The notes below the pieces were generated by a model that was not told the origin of the DNA, made no database searches, and saw only the letters and a list, made by a program, of their open reading frames with translations. From positions 1 to 64,000 of the forward strand of contig NZ_RKQK01000001.1 of the NCBI RefSeq assembly GCF_003814915.1: a DNA stretch of 64,000 nucleotides. The letters run 5' to 3'. The position numbers were made by a program, and so were the translations under genes. The DNA comes from Pacificibacter maritimus (lineage in GTDB: Bacteria; Pseudomonadota; Alphaproteobacteria; Rhodobacterales; Rhodobacteraceae). Position 1 is the first letter of the stretch. Every line of letters begins with the position of its first letter. Of the stretch, positions 46,169 through 54,460 are shown piece by piece.

Positions 46169-46365
46169 TTTACAAAGCTTCTTTGGGCTGTTCTGATACG
46201 CGTTCCAACGCGGACCTCTGAACAATGCCGGATGCACGCGATATTCCCCTGTTCCCAGAGTAACTCTCCTTGGATCTGGCTGTACTTACCAAGGCTAATA
46301 CAGGCAAATTCTTTGTGAGTGGCCGCTCTAGAGCGGGACATAGTTTTTCCAATGGCATCAATCAT
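46165..46365 (-). CDS. Short protein, possible PilZ-like remnant
   Basis: The 66-residue frame (MIDAIGKTMSRSRAATHKEF) has an AAAGGA ribosome site and ends with TGA overlapping the start of the receiver pseudogene (ATGA), as in a real operon. GELLWEQGNIACIRH resembles the last strands of PilZ domains (pattern G-x-V-x-W-x-x-G-N-x-x-G-I), but the arginine-rich start of PilZ is not evident. It may be a truncated cyclic-di-GMP-binding protein or an unrelated small protein. With a decayed partner it may no longer function. Confidence 0.4.
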   Translation of the reverse strand: MIDAIGKTMSRSRAATHKEFACISLGKYSQIQGELLWEQGNIACIRHCSEVRVGTRIRTAQRSFVK

Positions 46366-46831
46366 AAGAAATATCCTTTATTCTTCGACTAAAACTATAT
46401 CGCAAAAGCGTGCGAGGGCTTCGTCTCTGAGGGATATTGCCTGTAGTCTAAAGGATATATTGCTCTGGACCTGTCACGCTTTAGGCAGATTGCTTTGCCA
46501 TCGCTTGCGGGCAGTGAATGGTGGGTCTGCTTTGGTGCAGGAAATGCGATCAAAGGAGCGGCATCAAACCGCGACAGGTCCTCTCGTTTAAATTCAGGAT
46601 GATGACTTTGAGGCTGTGGGCAAAGGGCAAGCCTTGCTTTCGACTGTCTGGATTTAAAGCGAAGTAAGCCCATAGGCACAGCGTGCTCACCTCGTATTTC
46701 AAAGCAATCAGGATCATGATTCGGGCCTATATAACGATAGGCTTGGCGCCAGCTGACTGATGCTGTGGCATGATTTCTGCTCACCGCAAGGTGCTAGGAC
46801 GGGATTTTTGATCTAGCGGATGCCCATAATA
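46366..46831. other. Region without a supported gene
   Basis: A GTG-initiated minus-strand frame (46395-46784, 129 codons) is rich in His, Arg and Pro, and no family is recognised; it is probably spurious. The minus-strand promoter of the small gene at 46365 and the upstream part of the catabolic operon's control region should lie here. Confidence 0.4.
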
Positions 46832-46852
46832 TTAGTTGACTTAATTAACTAA
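46832..46852. promoter_or_regulatory. Upstream operator-like dyad of the catabolic operon
   Basis: The 21-bp site has the form TTAGTTG-N7-TAACTAA. It shares arms and length with the site at 46949-46969; their centres are 117 bp apart, about eleven helical turns. Both are good candidates for binding by the MarR-type regulator encoded at the far end of the operon. Confidence 0.55.
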
Positions 46853-46948
46853 AGTTAAGCGTTGTCTTGGGGTTAGTCTATTGGATTTGCCGCGTTGACG
46901 TCGCCAAAGTCTCTACAAGTTCGCATTATAGTTGACTCACATTACAAA

Positions 46949-46969
46949 TTAGTTGATGTTAGCAACTAA
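46949..46969. promoter_or_regulatory. Promoter-proximal operator-like dyad of the catabolic operon
   Basis: The 21-bp site TTAGTTG-N7-CAACTAA is a perfect seven-bp inverted repeat and lies directly before the GGAGG ribosome site of the first gene, where a bound repressor would block transcription. A TTGACT at 46932-46937, within another TAGTTGACT half-site, could be the -35 element; no good -10 was identified. Confidence 0.6.
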
Positions 46970-46981
46970 TGGAGGCGCAAC

Positions 46982-47926
46982 ATGATCAACCCGATTACTA
47001 TATGTGAATGCTTTGCTCGCGACGGGCTGCAACATGAACCGCAAGTTCCTGACACAGCGGGTAAGATCGCGCTGATCGAGATGTTTCAAAGCGCAGGCTT
47101 TCGTCGCATCGAAGCGACCAGCTATGCGCATCCCAAGCATGTGCCATGCTTTGCGGATGCCTCTGATCTTTTGGCGAAACTGCCAAGGCGCTTGGGCATC
47201 GACCATAAGGCAACCTGTCCAAATCCGCGCGCGGTTGAACGCGCTTTGGCGGATCTCGATGCAGGACATGGGGCGCAAGAACTAAGCTTTCTTGTCTCAG
47301 CGACTGAAAGCCACACAGCGAAAAACCTACGCACAAACCGTGCAGACCAATGGCAAAAAGTCGAAAAAATGGCCGATCTTGCTCGGGGCAAATTTCGCAT
47401 GGTTGGCGTGATTTCAATGGCTCTAGGTTGCCCGTTTGAGGGCGCAGTCGACCCCAGTCAGGTCGTAGAAGATGCGGCACGCTTTGCAGCGCTTGGTTGC
47501 GAATTGGTCACGATTGGCGACACCATTGGAACAGGCATGCCGACAACTGTGAATGCATTGTTCAAACGGCTGCTCAATGAGGTGCCAGATATAATTCCTG
47601 TGGCGCATATGCATGACACACGTGGCACAGGCATCGCCAATTGCTATGCCGCGCTTGATGCTGGTGTGTCACATTTTGACAGCGCTATGGGCGGCGTCGG
47701 GGGGCACCCTACAAAGATATCTTACGGATCAGGCGATACAGGCAATGTCGCAACAGAAGATTTAGTCACATTGTTTGACGCAGAGGGCTTGCAGCACGGG
47801 TTAGACCTTGATGCCGTCATGCGCGCCTCTGAGGCTTGCGAAATAGCCCTTGGTCGCAAACTCTTATCGCGGGTCGCCCGCACAGGGCTTTGGCGGTCTG
47901 AAGATTTAGAAAAAATGGATGTTTGA
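46982..47926 (+). CDS. HMG-CoA-lyase-like enzyme lacking the catalytic cysteine
   Basis: The 314-residue TIM-barrel protein belongs to the HMG-CoA lyase/pyruvate carboxyltransferase family. It keeps the catalytic Arg-Asp (CFARDGLQHE at 10-19), TIGDTIGTGMP near 177-187 and the metal-binding HMHD at 209-212. In the glycine-rich loop that holds the catalytic Cys of true HMG-CoA lyases (GGLGGCPYAPGA in the paralogue at 16732), this protein has GGVGGHPTKISYGSGDTGN with His242. It probably cleaves or forms a different 3-hydroxyacyl-CoA. It is the first gene of an operon with GGAGG upstream and two dyads in the promoter; its stop overlaps the next gene by 8 bp. The CoA-transferase and acyl-CoA ligase downstream fit a branched-chain acid pathway. 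Confidence 0.8.
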   Translation: MINPITICECFARDGLQHEPQVPDTAGKIALIEMFQSAGFRRIEATSYAHPKHVPCFADASDLLAKLPRRLGIDHKATCPNPRAVERALADLDAGHGAQELSFLVSATESHTAKNLRTNRADQWQKVEKMADLARGKFRMVGVISMALGCPFEGAVDPSQVVEDAARFAALGCELVTIGDTIGTGMPTTVNALFKRLLNEVPDIIPVAHMHDTRGTGIANCYAALDAGVSHFDSAMGGVGGHPTKISYGSGDTGNVATEDLVTLFDAEGLQHGLDLDAVMRASEACEIALGRKLLSRVARTGLWRSEDLEKMDV

Positions 47927-48665
47927 CGTGAACAAAGACACATTAATTTTGACCGAAAACCGTGGTGCTATACGCATTTTGACCATGAACCGTCCAGATA
48001 AACTGAACGCGTTGAATACGGGTTTGACCCAAGCGCTGCTGGATGCTTTGCAGGATGCTGACGCTGATGACACTGTGCGCGCTGTTGTTCTGACGGGCGC
48101 GGGGCGCGGCTTTTGCGCGGGCGCTGATCTATCAGAATTTAAAACCCTGACACCTCTGCACGCTGAAGCCGTTGAGGCACGGGCCGATCTGACATGCCAC
48201 ACGCAAATGGCGATGCAGAACATGAGCAAACCTGTTGTGGCCGCCGTACAAGGGGCCGCCGTTGGTGGCGGGGCAGGACTTGCCATCGGCTGTGATATGG
48301 TTGTGGCCTCACGTAGCTTGAAATTTGGCTATCCCGAATTGAAACATTCTATTTTGCCAGCCTTGGTCATGACAGGGATTGTGCGTGCTCTAGGGCGCAA
48401 GCAAGCCTTTGAAATGATTTCACTTGGTCGTCTTATCAATGCCGATGAAGCCCTGTCTATGGGGTTGATAAACCGCGTTGTTGATGGCGATCCGCTGCCT
48501 GCGGCGGTTGAGATCGCAGAAATTTGGGCAGGCTATGAACCGCGTGCGATGACAGCGGCAAAGTCTTTGTTCTATAAGGTCGAAGACTTGCCCCTTGAGG
48601 CTGCGATGCGGGAAGGTCGTGACGTAAACGCAGTGATGCGGTCCTTTCGGGAGCCACAGTCATGA
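47919..48665 (+). CDS. Enoyl-CoA hydratase/isomerase family protein
   Basis: The 248-residue crotonase has the oxyanion-hole segments GAGRGFCAGADL and GAAVGGGAGLAIGCD. Both catalytic Glu positions seem to be kept, in YPELKHSI and QAFEM, so hydratase activity is likely. The substrate is probably the unsaturated acyl-CoA that precedes the lyase substrate made or used by the preceding gene product. ATG 47919 overlaps the preceding stop by 8 bp; a GTG at 47928 is an alternative start. The stop overlaps the CoA-transferase start (ATGA). Confidence 0.85.
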   Translation: MFDVNKDTLILTENRGAIRILTMNRPDKLNALNTGLTQALLDALQDADADDTVRAVVLTGAGRGFCAGADLSEFKTLTPLHAEAVEARADLTCHTQMAMQNMSKPVVAAVQGAAVGGGAGLAIGCDMVVASRSLKFGYPELKHSILPALVMTGIVRALGRKQAFEMISLGRLINADEALSMGLINRVVDGDPLPAAVEIAEIWAGYEPRAMTAAKSLFYKVEDLPLEAAMREGRDVNAVMRSFREPQS

Positions 48666-49852
48666 GGCCCCTTGATGGCATACGCATTATCGATTTTTCG
48701 CGGGTTTTGGCGGGGCCAATGGCAACCCAAATCCTTGCCGAATTTGGTGCTGAGGTCACTAAAATCGAACGCCCAGGCATAGGGGATGAAAGCCGTAGTT
48801 TCGAACCGATGTTCGATGGTGGGCAAAGCGCTTATTATTCCGCGTTCAACCGCTCGAAACGCTCTATCGCTGTCGATTTGAAAACAGACGCAGGGCGACA
48901 GTTGGCCTTTGATCTTGCGGCCCAAGCCGATGTGCTTGTCGAAAACTTTTTGCCTGGCGGCATGGAAAAACACGGTCTGAGCTATGAAGCCCTGTCAGCT
49001 GTCAATCCGCGGCTGATCTATATTTCGAATACAGGGTTTGGCCAAACGGGCCCCTATAAAGACCGCAAGGGCTATGACACGATTTTTCAGGCCTTGTCAG
49101 GGGTGATTGACCTAACGGGGCATCCCGATGGGCCGCCTGCAAAAGTGGGGCTTCCCTTTGCGGATCTGACATCTGGGCTATGGATCGCCATAGCTGCGCT
49201 CACAGGGCTGGTGGGGCGTGCGGGGTCTGGGAAAGGCTGCCATGTGGATTTGGCGATGATGGATGTTCAGGTGGCTATGCTCACATTGCCAGCCGCGCGT
49301 CACTTTGCCTTGGGGGAAACACCCAAACGGGTAGGCACCGAACATCTGGGGCGCGTGCCCTCTGCTGCCTATCAATGCGATGGCGGGGCGTGGTTGTTTA
49401 TCTCTGCATCAGATCAGCATTGGCCACTCTTATGCGATGTCTTGGGGCTCACTGAATTGGCCAAAGATAGCAGCCTTGCGCACAACCGTCAGCGCGTTGA
49501 GCGGCGCGATGAAGTGACGGCGGCCCTGTCTGCGGCCATCGCACAGCGCGACCGTTTTGAGCTGGCCGAAAGTTTGCGCGCAGCAGGAGTACCAGCAGGC
49601 GAAGTCAACACTGTGCCTGATATCTTGAAAGACCCGCATATCACAGCACGCGGTATGGTGGATCACTTCGATGATCCCGAACGCGGCCCGACCCTTGGCC
49701 TGCGCACGCCAGCGCGTTTTTCGGGGTATGATCCGCACCGCTTTGAAGCGCCGCCCAAACTTGGTGCCGACACACATAAAATTCTAAGCGATGAATTGGG
49801 GCTCACAGAAGACCAGATCACCGCCCTCTACGACAAAGGAATCGTCGCATGA
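48662..49852 (+). CDS. CaiB/BaiF (family III) CoA-transferase
   Basis: The 396-residue protein begins with the typical RPLDGIRIIDFSRVLAGPMA and contains RSKRSIAVDLK, the IYISNTGFGQTGPYKDRKGYD region, and the likely acyl-anhydride-forming Asp201 in LAMMDVQ. Family members move CoA between carboxylic acids without free CoA. It could activate the imported acid using an acyl-CoA from the pathway. It is coupled by ATGA to the genes on both sides. The exact acid pair cannot be told from sequence. Confidence 0.87.
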   Translation: MRPLDGIRIIDFSRVLAGPMATQILAEFGAEVTKIERPGIGDESRSFEPMFDGGQSAYYSAFNRSKRSIAVDLKTDAGRQLAFDLAAQADVLVENFLPGGMEKHGLSYEALSAVNPRLIYISNTGFGQTGPYKDRKGYDTIFQALSGVIDLTGHPDGPPAKVGLPFADLTSGLWIAIAALTGLVGRAGSGKGCHVDLAMMDVQVAMLTLPAARHFALGETPKRVGTEHLGRVPSAAYQCDGGAWLFISASDQHWPLLCDVLGLTELAKDSSLAHNRQRVERRDEVTAALSAAIAQRDRFELAESLRAAGVPAGEVNTVPDILKDPHITARGMVDHFDDPERGPTLGLRTPARFSGYDPHRFEAPPKLGADTHKILSDELGLTEDQITALYDKGIVA

Positions 49853-50628
49853 CCCAGAATGGAACAGTCCAACTCGAGATCACAGGCAAGCGTGCTGATG
49901 TCATTTTGACCCGCCCGCAGGCCCGCAATGCTGTCAATCTGCCGATGTGCGAAGACTTGATCGAAGCCTTTGAGCAGATCGCGACACAGCCAGAGGTCGG
50001 TGTGGTTGTTCTGCGCTCACAAGGGCCCGTGTTTTGTGCGGGTGCCGATATGAAAGAACGCAAAGGCCATGATGAAGCTTGGGTGATGATGCGCCGACGC
50101 ACCGCCTTTCGCGCCTATGAAATGATTGGCGCTTGTACGCGCCCCGTTATCGCACAAGTGCAAGGGGCTTTGGTGGGGTCTGGTGGAGAAATCGCGATGA
50201 GTTGTGATTTCATCGTCGCCTCACAGGATGCTACTTTTCGGTTTCCAGAACCCCAATGGGGCACTGTGGGGGCGACCCAACGTTTGCAACGTGTGGTGGG
50301 TGTCGCCCGCGCAAAAGAGTTGTTGTACACAGGTCGCATCATGGACGCCCAAGAAGCATCGCGCATTGGCCTTATCACAACGCTGACCGAAGCCGATAAG
50401 CTGGCGCAAACTGTCGATGATACCGCCGCGCAAATTTTAAACGCGCCACCGCTGTGTGTCCAATTGACCAAGCATTGTATTGATGCAGGATACCGTACAG
50501 ACTTGAATTCTGGGATCACGATTGAATTGGCCGCCATTGACCGGATGCTGTCAGAAAGTGATTGGCGCGGAACGATTGAGCGCTTTGATGCACGGATCGG
50601 TTCAGGCCAAAAGGCTGCGCGATCATGA
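49849..50628 (+). CDS. Enoyl-CoA hydratase/isomerase family protein, second copy
   Basis: The 259-residue crotonase shows SQGPVFCAGADM and GALVGSGGEIAMSCD for the oxyanion hole. A Glu in FRFPEPQWG and another in AKELLYTGR align with the two catalytic Glu of hydratases. It is distinct from the crotonase encoded at 47919, so the pathway probably has two hydration or isomerisation steps. ATGA overlaps join it to the CoA-transferase and the acyl-CoA ligase. Confidence 0.85.
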   Translation: MTQNGTVQLEITGKRADVILTRPQARNAVNLPMCEDLIEAFEQIATQPEVGVVVLRSQGPVFCAGADMKERKGHDEAWVMMRRRTAFRAYEMIGACTRPVIAQVQGALVGSGGEIAMSCDFIVASQDATFRFPEPQWGTVGATQRLQRVVGVARAKELLYTGRIMDAQEASRIGLITTLTEADKLAQTVDDTAAQILNAPPLCVQLTKHCIDAGYRTDLNSGITIELAAIDRMLSESDWRGTIERFDARIGSGQKAARS

Positions 50629-52244
50629 GTTTTGTCATCGACACAATATGTCCCGTTACCGTGCAAGGGGCCTTGGCGCGTGCGGTAGCACTGGCCCCCG
50701 ACATAGAAGCATTGGTTGCCCCAGACGGACGCTTGAGCTTTGCAGAATTGGCCCAACGTGTTGCCACGACGCGCGCTGCATTGGCTGCAAGCGGAGTGCA
50801 AAAAGGCGACCATGTGGGCCTGTGTCTTGGCAATAGCATTGCCTTTGAGGCGCTCTTTTTGGCGCTTGGATCTTTGGGTGCTGTCTGTGTGCCTGTGAAC
50901 ACGCGGCTAAAGGCTGATGAGATCGCCTATGCTTTGCGCCAATCGCGGGTCTCGCGCCTGTTTACTGCAGACAAACTGTTGAATGCAGATTTCATCGCAA
51001 CCCTGCGCAGCATTGCACCCAGTATCGACACGCAGTTGCCTGACGCGACCTTGCCAGATCTGCAAGATATTATTGTCTTAGGCGACACTGTGCCTGCGGC
51101 CTGCCGTTCTTATGCAGATTTCATGACGGCAGCCGCGACTGATCCAGGCCCACAGGCCTGCGCTGATGATACTCTGCTGATTCAATACACCTCTGGCACC
51201 ACGGCCTTTCCAAAAGGTGTTGTGTTGACCCATCGCAACATGCTGGGCAACGGTTTTGTATCGGGACAAAGGATCGGCCTGCGCGCGGGGGATCGCTTTC
51301 ATTCGGCCCGCCCGTTCTTTCATGTCGCAGGCACCACGCTGTCAATCCTCGCCTGTCTGCAAAACCTGAGCACGCTGGTCACAATGCTGCGGTTCGAACC
51401 AGAACAGGCCTTGGATATGTTAGAACAAGAACGCTGCACGCATTTTTCTGGCAATGACACAATGGCTTTGATGTTGCTGAACCACCCGACACGCGCGGCG
51501 CGTAAGCTGCATCTGCGTGGGGGATGGGTCGCAGGATCGCAGGTCGTATTACAACGGGTCGCGCGTGAAATGGGCGCACAAGAAATCGTGTCAGGCTACG
51601 GTCTGTCAGAAGCCTCGCCCAATATCGCGCAATCTTGCTGGTGGGAGGCCGAAGACATTCGCACAGGCGGTCGCATGCGTCCTCAACCGGGCTTAGATGT
51701 TCGCATTATTGATCCGACATCAGGCGCTGAGAAGCCCCTCGGTGATATCGGCGAAATCCGCGTGCGGGGCTGGTCTGTGATGCAAGGCTACTATGATATG
51801 CCAGAGATCACGGCGCAGACCCTATCGGCTGACGGTTGGTTGGCCACGGGTGATTTGGGCCGCATGGGGGCCGATGGGCGCCTTGAATTTGTGGGCCGTT
51901 TGAAAAACATCGTGCGCGTTGGCGGTGAAAATGTGTCACCCGAAGAAGTAGAAGACCGCCTGCACATGCATCCCAGCATCAAACAGGCGCAAGTGGTCGG
52001 CGTACCAGATGACAGATTGGTCGAGGTCTGCGCGGCCTTCGTGATTTTGAACGAAGGTGCAGATCTGACGCCCGAGGCATTGATGGATTGGTCACGCGCA
52101 AACATGGCGGGTTTCAAAGTTCCGCGCCATGTTTGGATCGTAGATGGGTTCGACAAGATCGGCATGACCGCATCGTCCAAAATCCAAAAGAACAAACTGG
52201 CCAACTATGCGTTGCAGCTCTTGGGCAAGGAACATGTGTCATGA
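50625..52244 (+). CDS. Acyl-CoA synthetase (AMP-forming)
   Basis: The 539-residue protein is an ANL-superfamily acyl-CoA ligase. The phosphate loop is YTSGTTAFPKG (about 188-198), with Ala where Gly is usual. Also visible are SGYGLSEASP, GWLATGDLGRMG, LKNIVRVGGENVSPEEVE and a C-terminal SKIQKNKL whose lysine is the likely adenylation residue. It should activate a carboxylic acid with ATP and CoA in the cytoplasm. With a CoA-transferase in the same operon, it may prime the pathway or handle a second acid. It is ATGA-coupled to both neighbours. Confidence 0.88.
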   Translation: MSFVIDTICPVTVQGALARAVALAPDIEALVAPDGRLSFAELAQRVATTRAALAASGVQKGDHVGLCLGNSIAFEALFLALGSLGAVCVPVNTRLKADEIAYALRQSRVSRLFTADKLLNADFIATLRSIAPSIDTQLPDATLPDLQDIIVLGDTVPAACRSYADFMTAAATDPGPQACADDTLLIQYTSGTTAFPKGVVLTHRNMLGNGFVSGQRIGLRAGDRFHSARPFFHVAGTTLSILACLQNLSTLVTMLRFEPEQALDMLEQERCTHFSGNDTMALMLLNHPTRAARKLHLRGGWVAGSQVVLQRVAREMGAQEIVSGYGLSEASPNIAQSCWWEAEDIRTGGRMRPQPGLDVRIIDPTSGAEKPLGDIGEIRVRGWSVMQGYYDMPEITAQTLSADGWLATGDLGRMGADGRLEFVGRLKNIVRVGGENVSPEEVEDRLHMHPSIKQAQVVGVPDDRLVEVCAAFVILNEGADLTPEALMDWSRANMAGFKVPRHVWIVDGFDKIGMTASSKIQKNKLANYALQLLGKEHVS

Positions 52245-53242
52245 AGATCGAAACAGATGTCACCAGATTGCTGAATATCGATCTGCCGATCTTGCAGGCA
52301 GGCATGTCATGGGCCTCGTCAAATGCAAGCCTTCCACTGGCCGTGTCGCGCGCGGGTGGGCTTGGTGTGATTGCGGCAGGGCCAATGCGACTGCAAGATC
52401 TTGCTGACACGATAGATGCAGTTCGTGCAGGCACAGACAAACCCTTTGCTGTGAACATGCCACTTTACCGTAATGGCGCACAGGAGGTTCTGGACCTGCT
52501 GGAAGCCAAGCGCATTCCTATTCTCATTGCCTCACAAGGCGGGCCGCAAACATATCTTGAACGTTTCAAGGCCATTGGCACCACCTGCTTGCATGTCGTG
52601 GCGCGCGAAACGCATGCGCTCAAAGCCATAGCGCAGGGTGTCGACGGGCTGATCATCGTCGGCGGCGAAGCAGGGGGGCACCCCCCCGCGGATTTGGTTT
52701 CAACACTGGTTTTGGTTCGCGCTATCGCCAAAGCAACGGGCAATAAAATTCCGCTGATTGCATCTGGCGGATTGGTCGATGGCCAAGGTCTTGCTGCGGC
52801 AATGGCATTGGGGGCAGGGGCCGCCAATTTTGGGACGCGCTTTATCGCCACGCCAGAAGCAGGGGTTAGTCCCGCTTATAAACAGGCCATAATCAGCGCA
52901 GGCGTTGCCGATACGCTCACCGTTGGGCAAGGGCTTGGCATGATCCGCACATTGTCCAATGCGTTTTCAGAACAAATGGCCGCACTCGAACGCGCCGCAG
53001 CCCCAGAAGACCAACGCCGAGACTTGTTTTTTGCCAGCACACTTAAAATGGCAGCGCATGACGGCGACATCGCGCATGGCAAGGTCGAAGCGGGACAAAG
53101 CGCGGGGTTGGTCGATGCCATATTGCCCGCAGCACAAGTCGTGGCCCAGATCGCGACCGAATATGCTCACTGCATTTCCAGATTACCACAACTGACCCAC
53201 GGGGCTGAAACGCCCTGTAAAACCCAGCGGGTAGGGGAGTGA
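52241..53242 (+). CDS. Nitronate monooxygenase family FMN protein
   Basis: The 333-residue TIM-barrel flavoprotein of the nitronate monooxygenase / 2-nitropropane dioxygenase family has PILQAGMSWASS at the N-terminus, His147 in GGEAGGHPPAD at the position of the catalytic His, and ASGGLVDGQGLAAAMALGAG for FMN phosphate binding. In an acyl-CoA operon without an acyl-CoA dehydrogenase, it may act on an enoyl-CoA or be protective; real nitronate oxidation is not evident from context. The start at 52241 overlaps the ligase stop (ATGA); an in-frame ATG at 52088 lies inside the ligase gene and is not likely. Confidence 0.82.
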   Translation: MKIETDVTRLLNIDLPILQAGMSWASSNASLPLAVSRAGGLGVIAAGPMRLQDLADTIDAVRAGTDKPFAVNMPLYRNGAQEVLDLLEAKRIPILIASQGGPQTYLERFKAIGTTCLHVVARETHALKAIAQGVDGLIIVGGEAGGHPPADLVSTLVLVRAIAKATGNKIPLIASGGLVDGQGLAAAMALGAGAANFGTRFIATPEAGVSPAYKQAIISAGVADTLTVGQGLGMIRTLSNAFSEQMAALERAAAPEDQRRDLFFASTLKMAAHDGDIAHGKVEAGQSAGLVDAILPAAQVVAQIATEYAHCISRLPQLTHGAETPCKTQRVGE

Positions 53243-53267
53243 CCCGCATAACGGAGGAGAGAGGACT

Positions 53268-54404
53268 ATGATTAGCGACCTAACAAGACGGGCGTTTTTG
53301 AAACGCTCAACAATGGCGGCAGGGGCAACGATGATTTTGCCAGGCTCACTACACGCCGAACTTGCCAGCAAAATGCAATGGACCGCCGCAGATGTCGGAT
53401 CATCGGGCTATATCGAAGCCACAGCAATCGCCAATGCTTTGATTGAAGAACATGGATCACGGATCAGGGTTGTGCCCTCAGGCACATCGGTCGGCCGCAT
53501 GATGATGCTGAAATCTGGGCGTGTCTCGCTGGGCTATATGGCGAATGAAGCTTATTTCGCTACAGAAGCTTTATTTGACTTTTCCACCCGTGAATGGGGC
53601 CCTCAAGAAATTCGGACTTTGATGGGACGTGAGGCATTATTTGGTATTGTCACATCAGGTGATGGTCCAAAATCAATCGCCGATCTCAAAGGCAAACGCG
53701 TGGCTCGCATTCAGGCACACCCGTCGACCAACTTCAAAATTGCAGGCGTCTTGGCCTTCGCAGGACTGACATGGGATGATGTCGAGGCCGTCGAAGTCCC
53801 CGGGTATTCGCAAGGTCTACAAGCGGTTCTGGATGGCACTGTTGATGCAGCGGGGGCTGTTGTCGGCGCATCGATCTTGCGTGAAATCGAAGCAAGTTCA
53901 AAGGGGATCGGCTGGTTGCCAGTGCCCGCAGATGACACAGAAGGTTGGGATCGGATCAATTCAACCGCCCCCTTATTTGCCCCTGCGACCATGCTGCAAG
54001 GACCGGGTGCGACACCTGATGCACCTGTGTCTTTGGTCGGCTACCGCTACCCTATTTTGTCGGTGCTCACGGACACGTCTGATGACGAAGTCTATGAAAT
54101 CACTAAGGCCATCGTCGAAAGTTACCCGAACTACAAAGACGCAGCCCCTGTCATGGTGAATTACGATCCGAACAAGGCAGGACACCCACCCTATGATGCG
54201 CCCTGTCATGATGGGGCCAAACGCTATTTCCAAGAAATCGGCGTTTGGACAGAAGAAGACGAAGCGTGGAACACCAAGCGCATTGCGCGTATGGCCGCAG
54301 TGAAAAACGCTTGGGATGCCGCCAGCGAAGCGGCAGATGATCAAGGTCTTGCGGATAAGGATTGGCCTGCCTTTTGGGCCGAATACCGCGCCACGCATCT
54401 TTGA
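53268..54404 (+). CDS. TRAP transporter solute-binding protein, TAXI family
   Basis: The 378-residue periplasmic protein has a twin-arginine-like signal (TRRAFLKRSTMAAGATMILP, cleavage near LHA). The mature part has TAXI-type features such as SSGYIEATAIANALIEEHGS, VPSGTSVGRMMMLKSGRVSL and DLKGKRVARI. It captures an organic acid for the fused permease encoded next. GGAGGAGAGAGG is a strong ribosome site. Its place after the CoA enzymes indicates that the pathway's substrate is imported by this system. Confidence 0.9.
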   Translation: MISDLTRRAFLKRSTMAAGATMILPGSLHAELASKMQWTAADVGSSGYIEATAIANALIEEHGSRIRVVPSGTSVGRMMMLKSGRVSLGYMANEAYFATEALFDFSTREWGPQEIRTLMGREALFGIVTSGDGPKSIADLKGKRVARIQAHPSTNFKIAGVLAFAGLTWDDVEAVEVPGYSQGLQAVLDGTVDAAGAVVGASILREIEASSKGIGWLPVPADDTEGWDRINSTAPLFAPATMLQGPGATPDAPVSLVGYRYPILSVLTDTSDDEVYEITKAIVESYPNYKDAAPVMVNYDPNKAGHPPYDAPCHDGAKRYFQEIGVWTEEDEAWNTKRIARMAAVKNAWDAASEAADDQGLADKDWPAFWAEYRATHL

Positions 54405-54460
54405 CAAAGCTGCGGTCGGGGATTTCCTCGACCGCAAACACTTATCCAGATAGGTTCATC

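Noticed and set aside
46395-46784. A 129-codon minus-strand frame starting with GTG
   Set aside because: Composition is unusual (His, Arg, Pro rich), there is no recognisable domain and no clear ribosome site.
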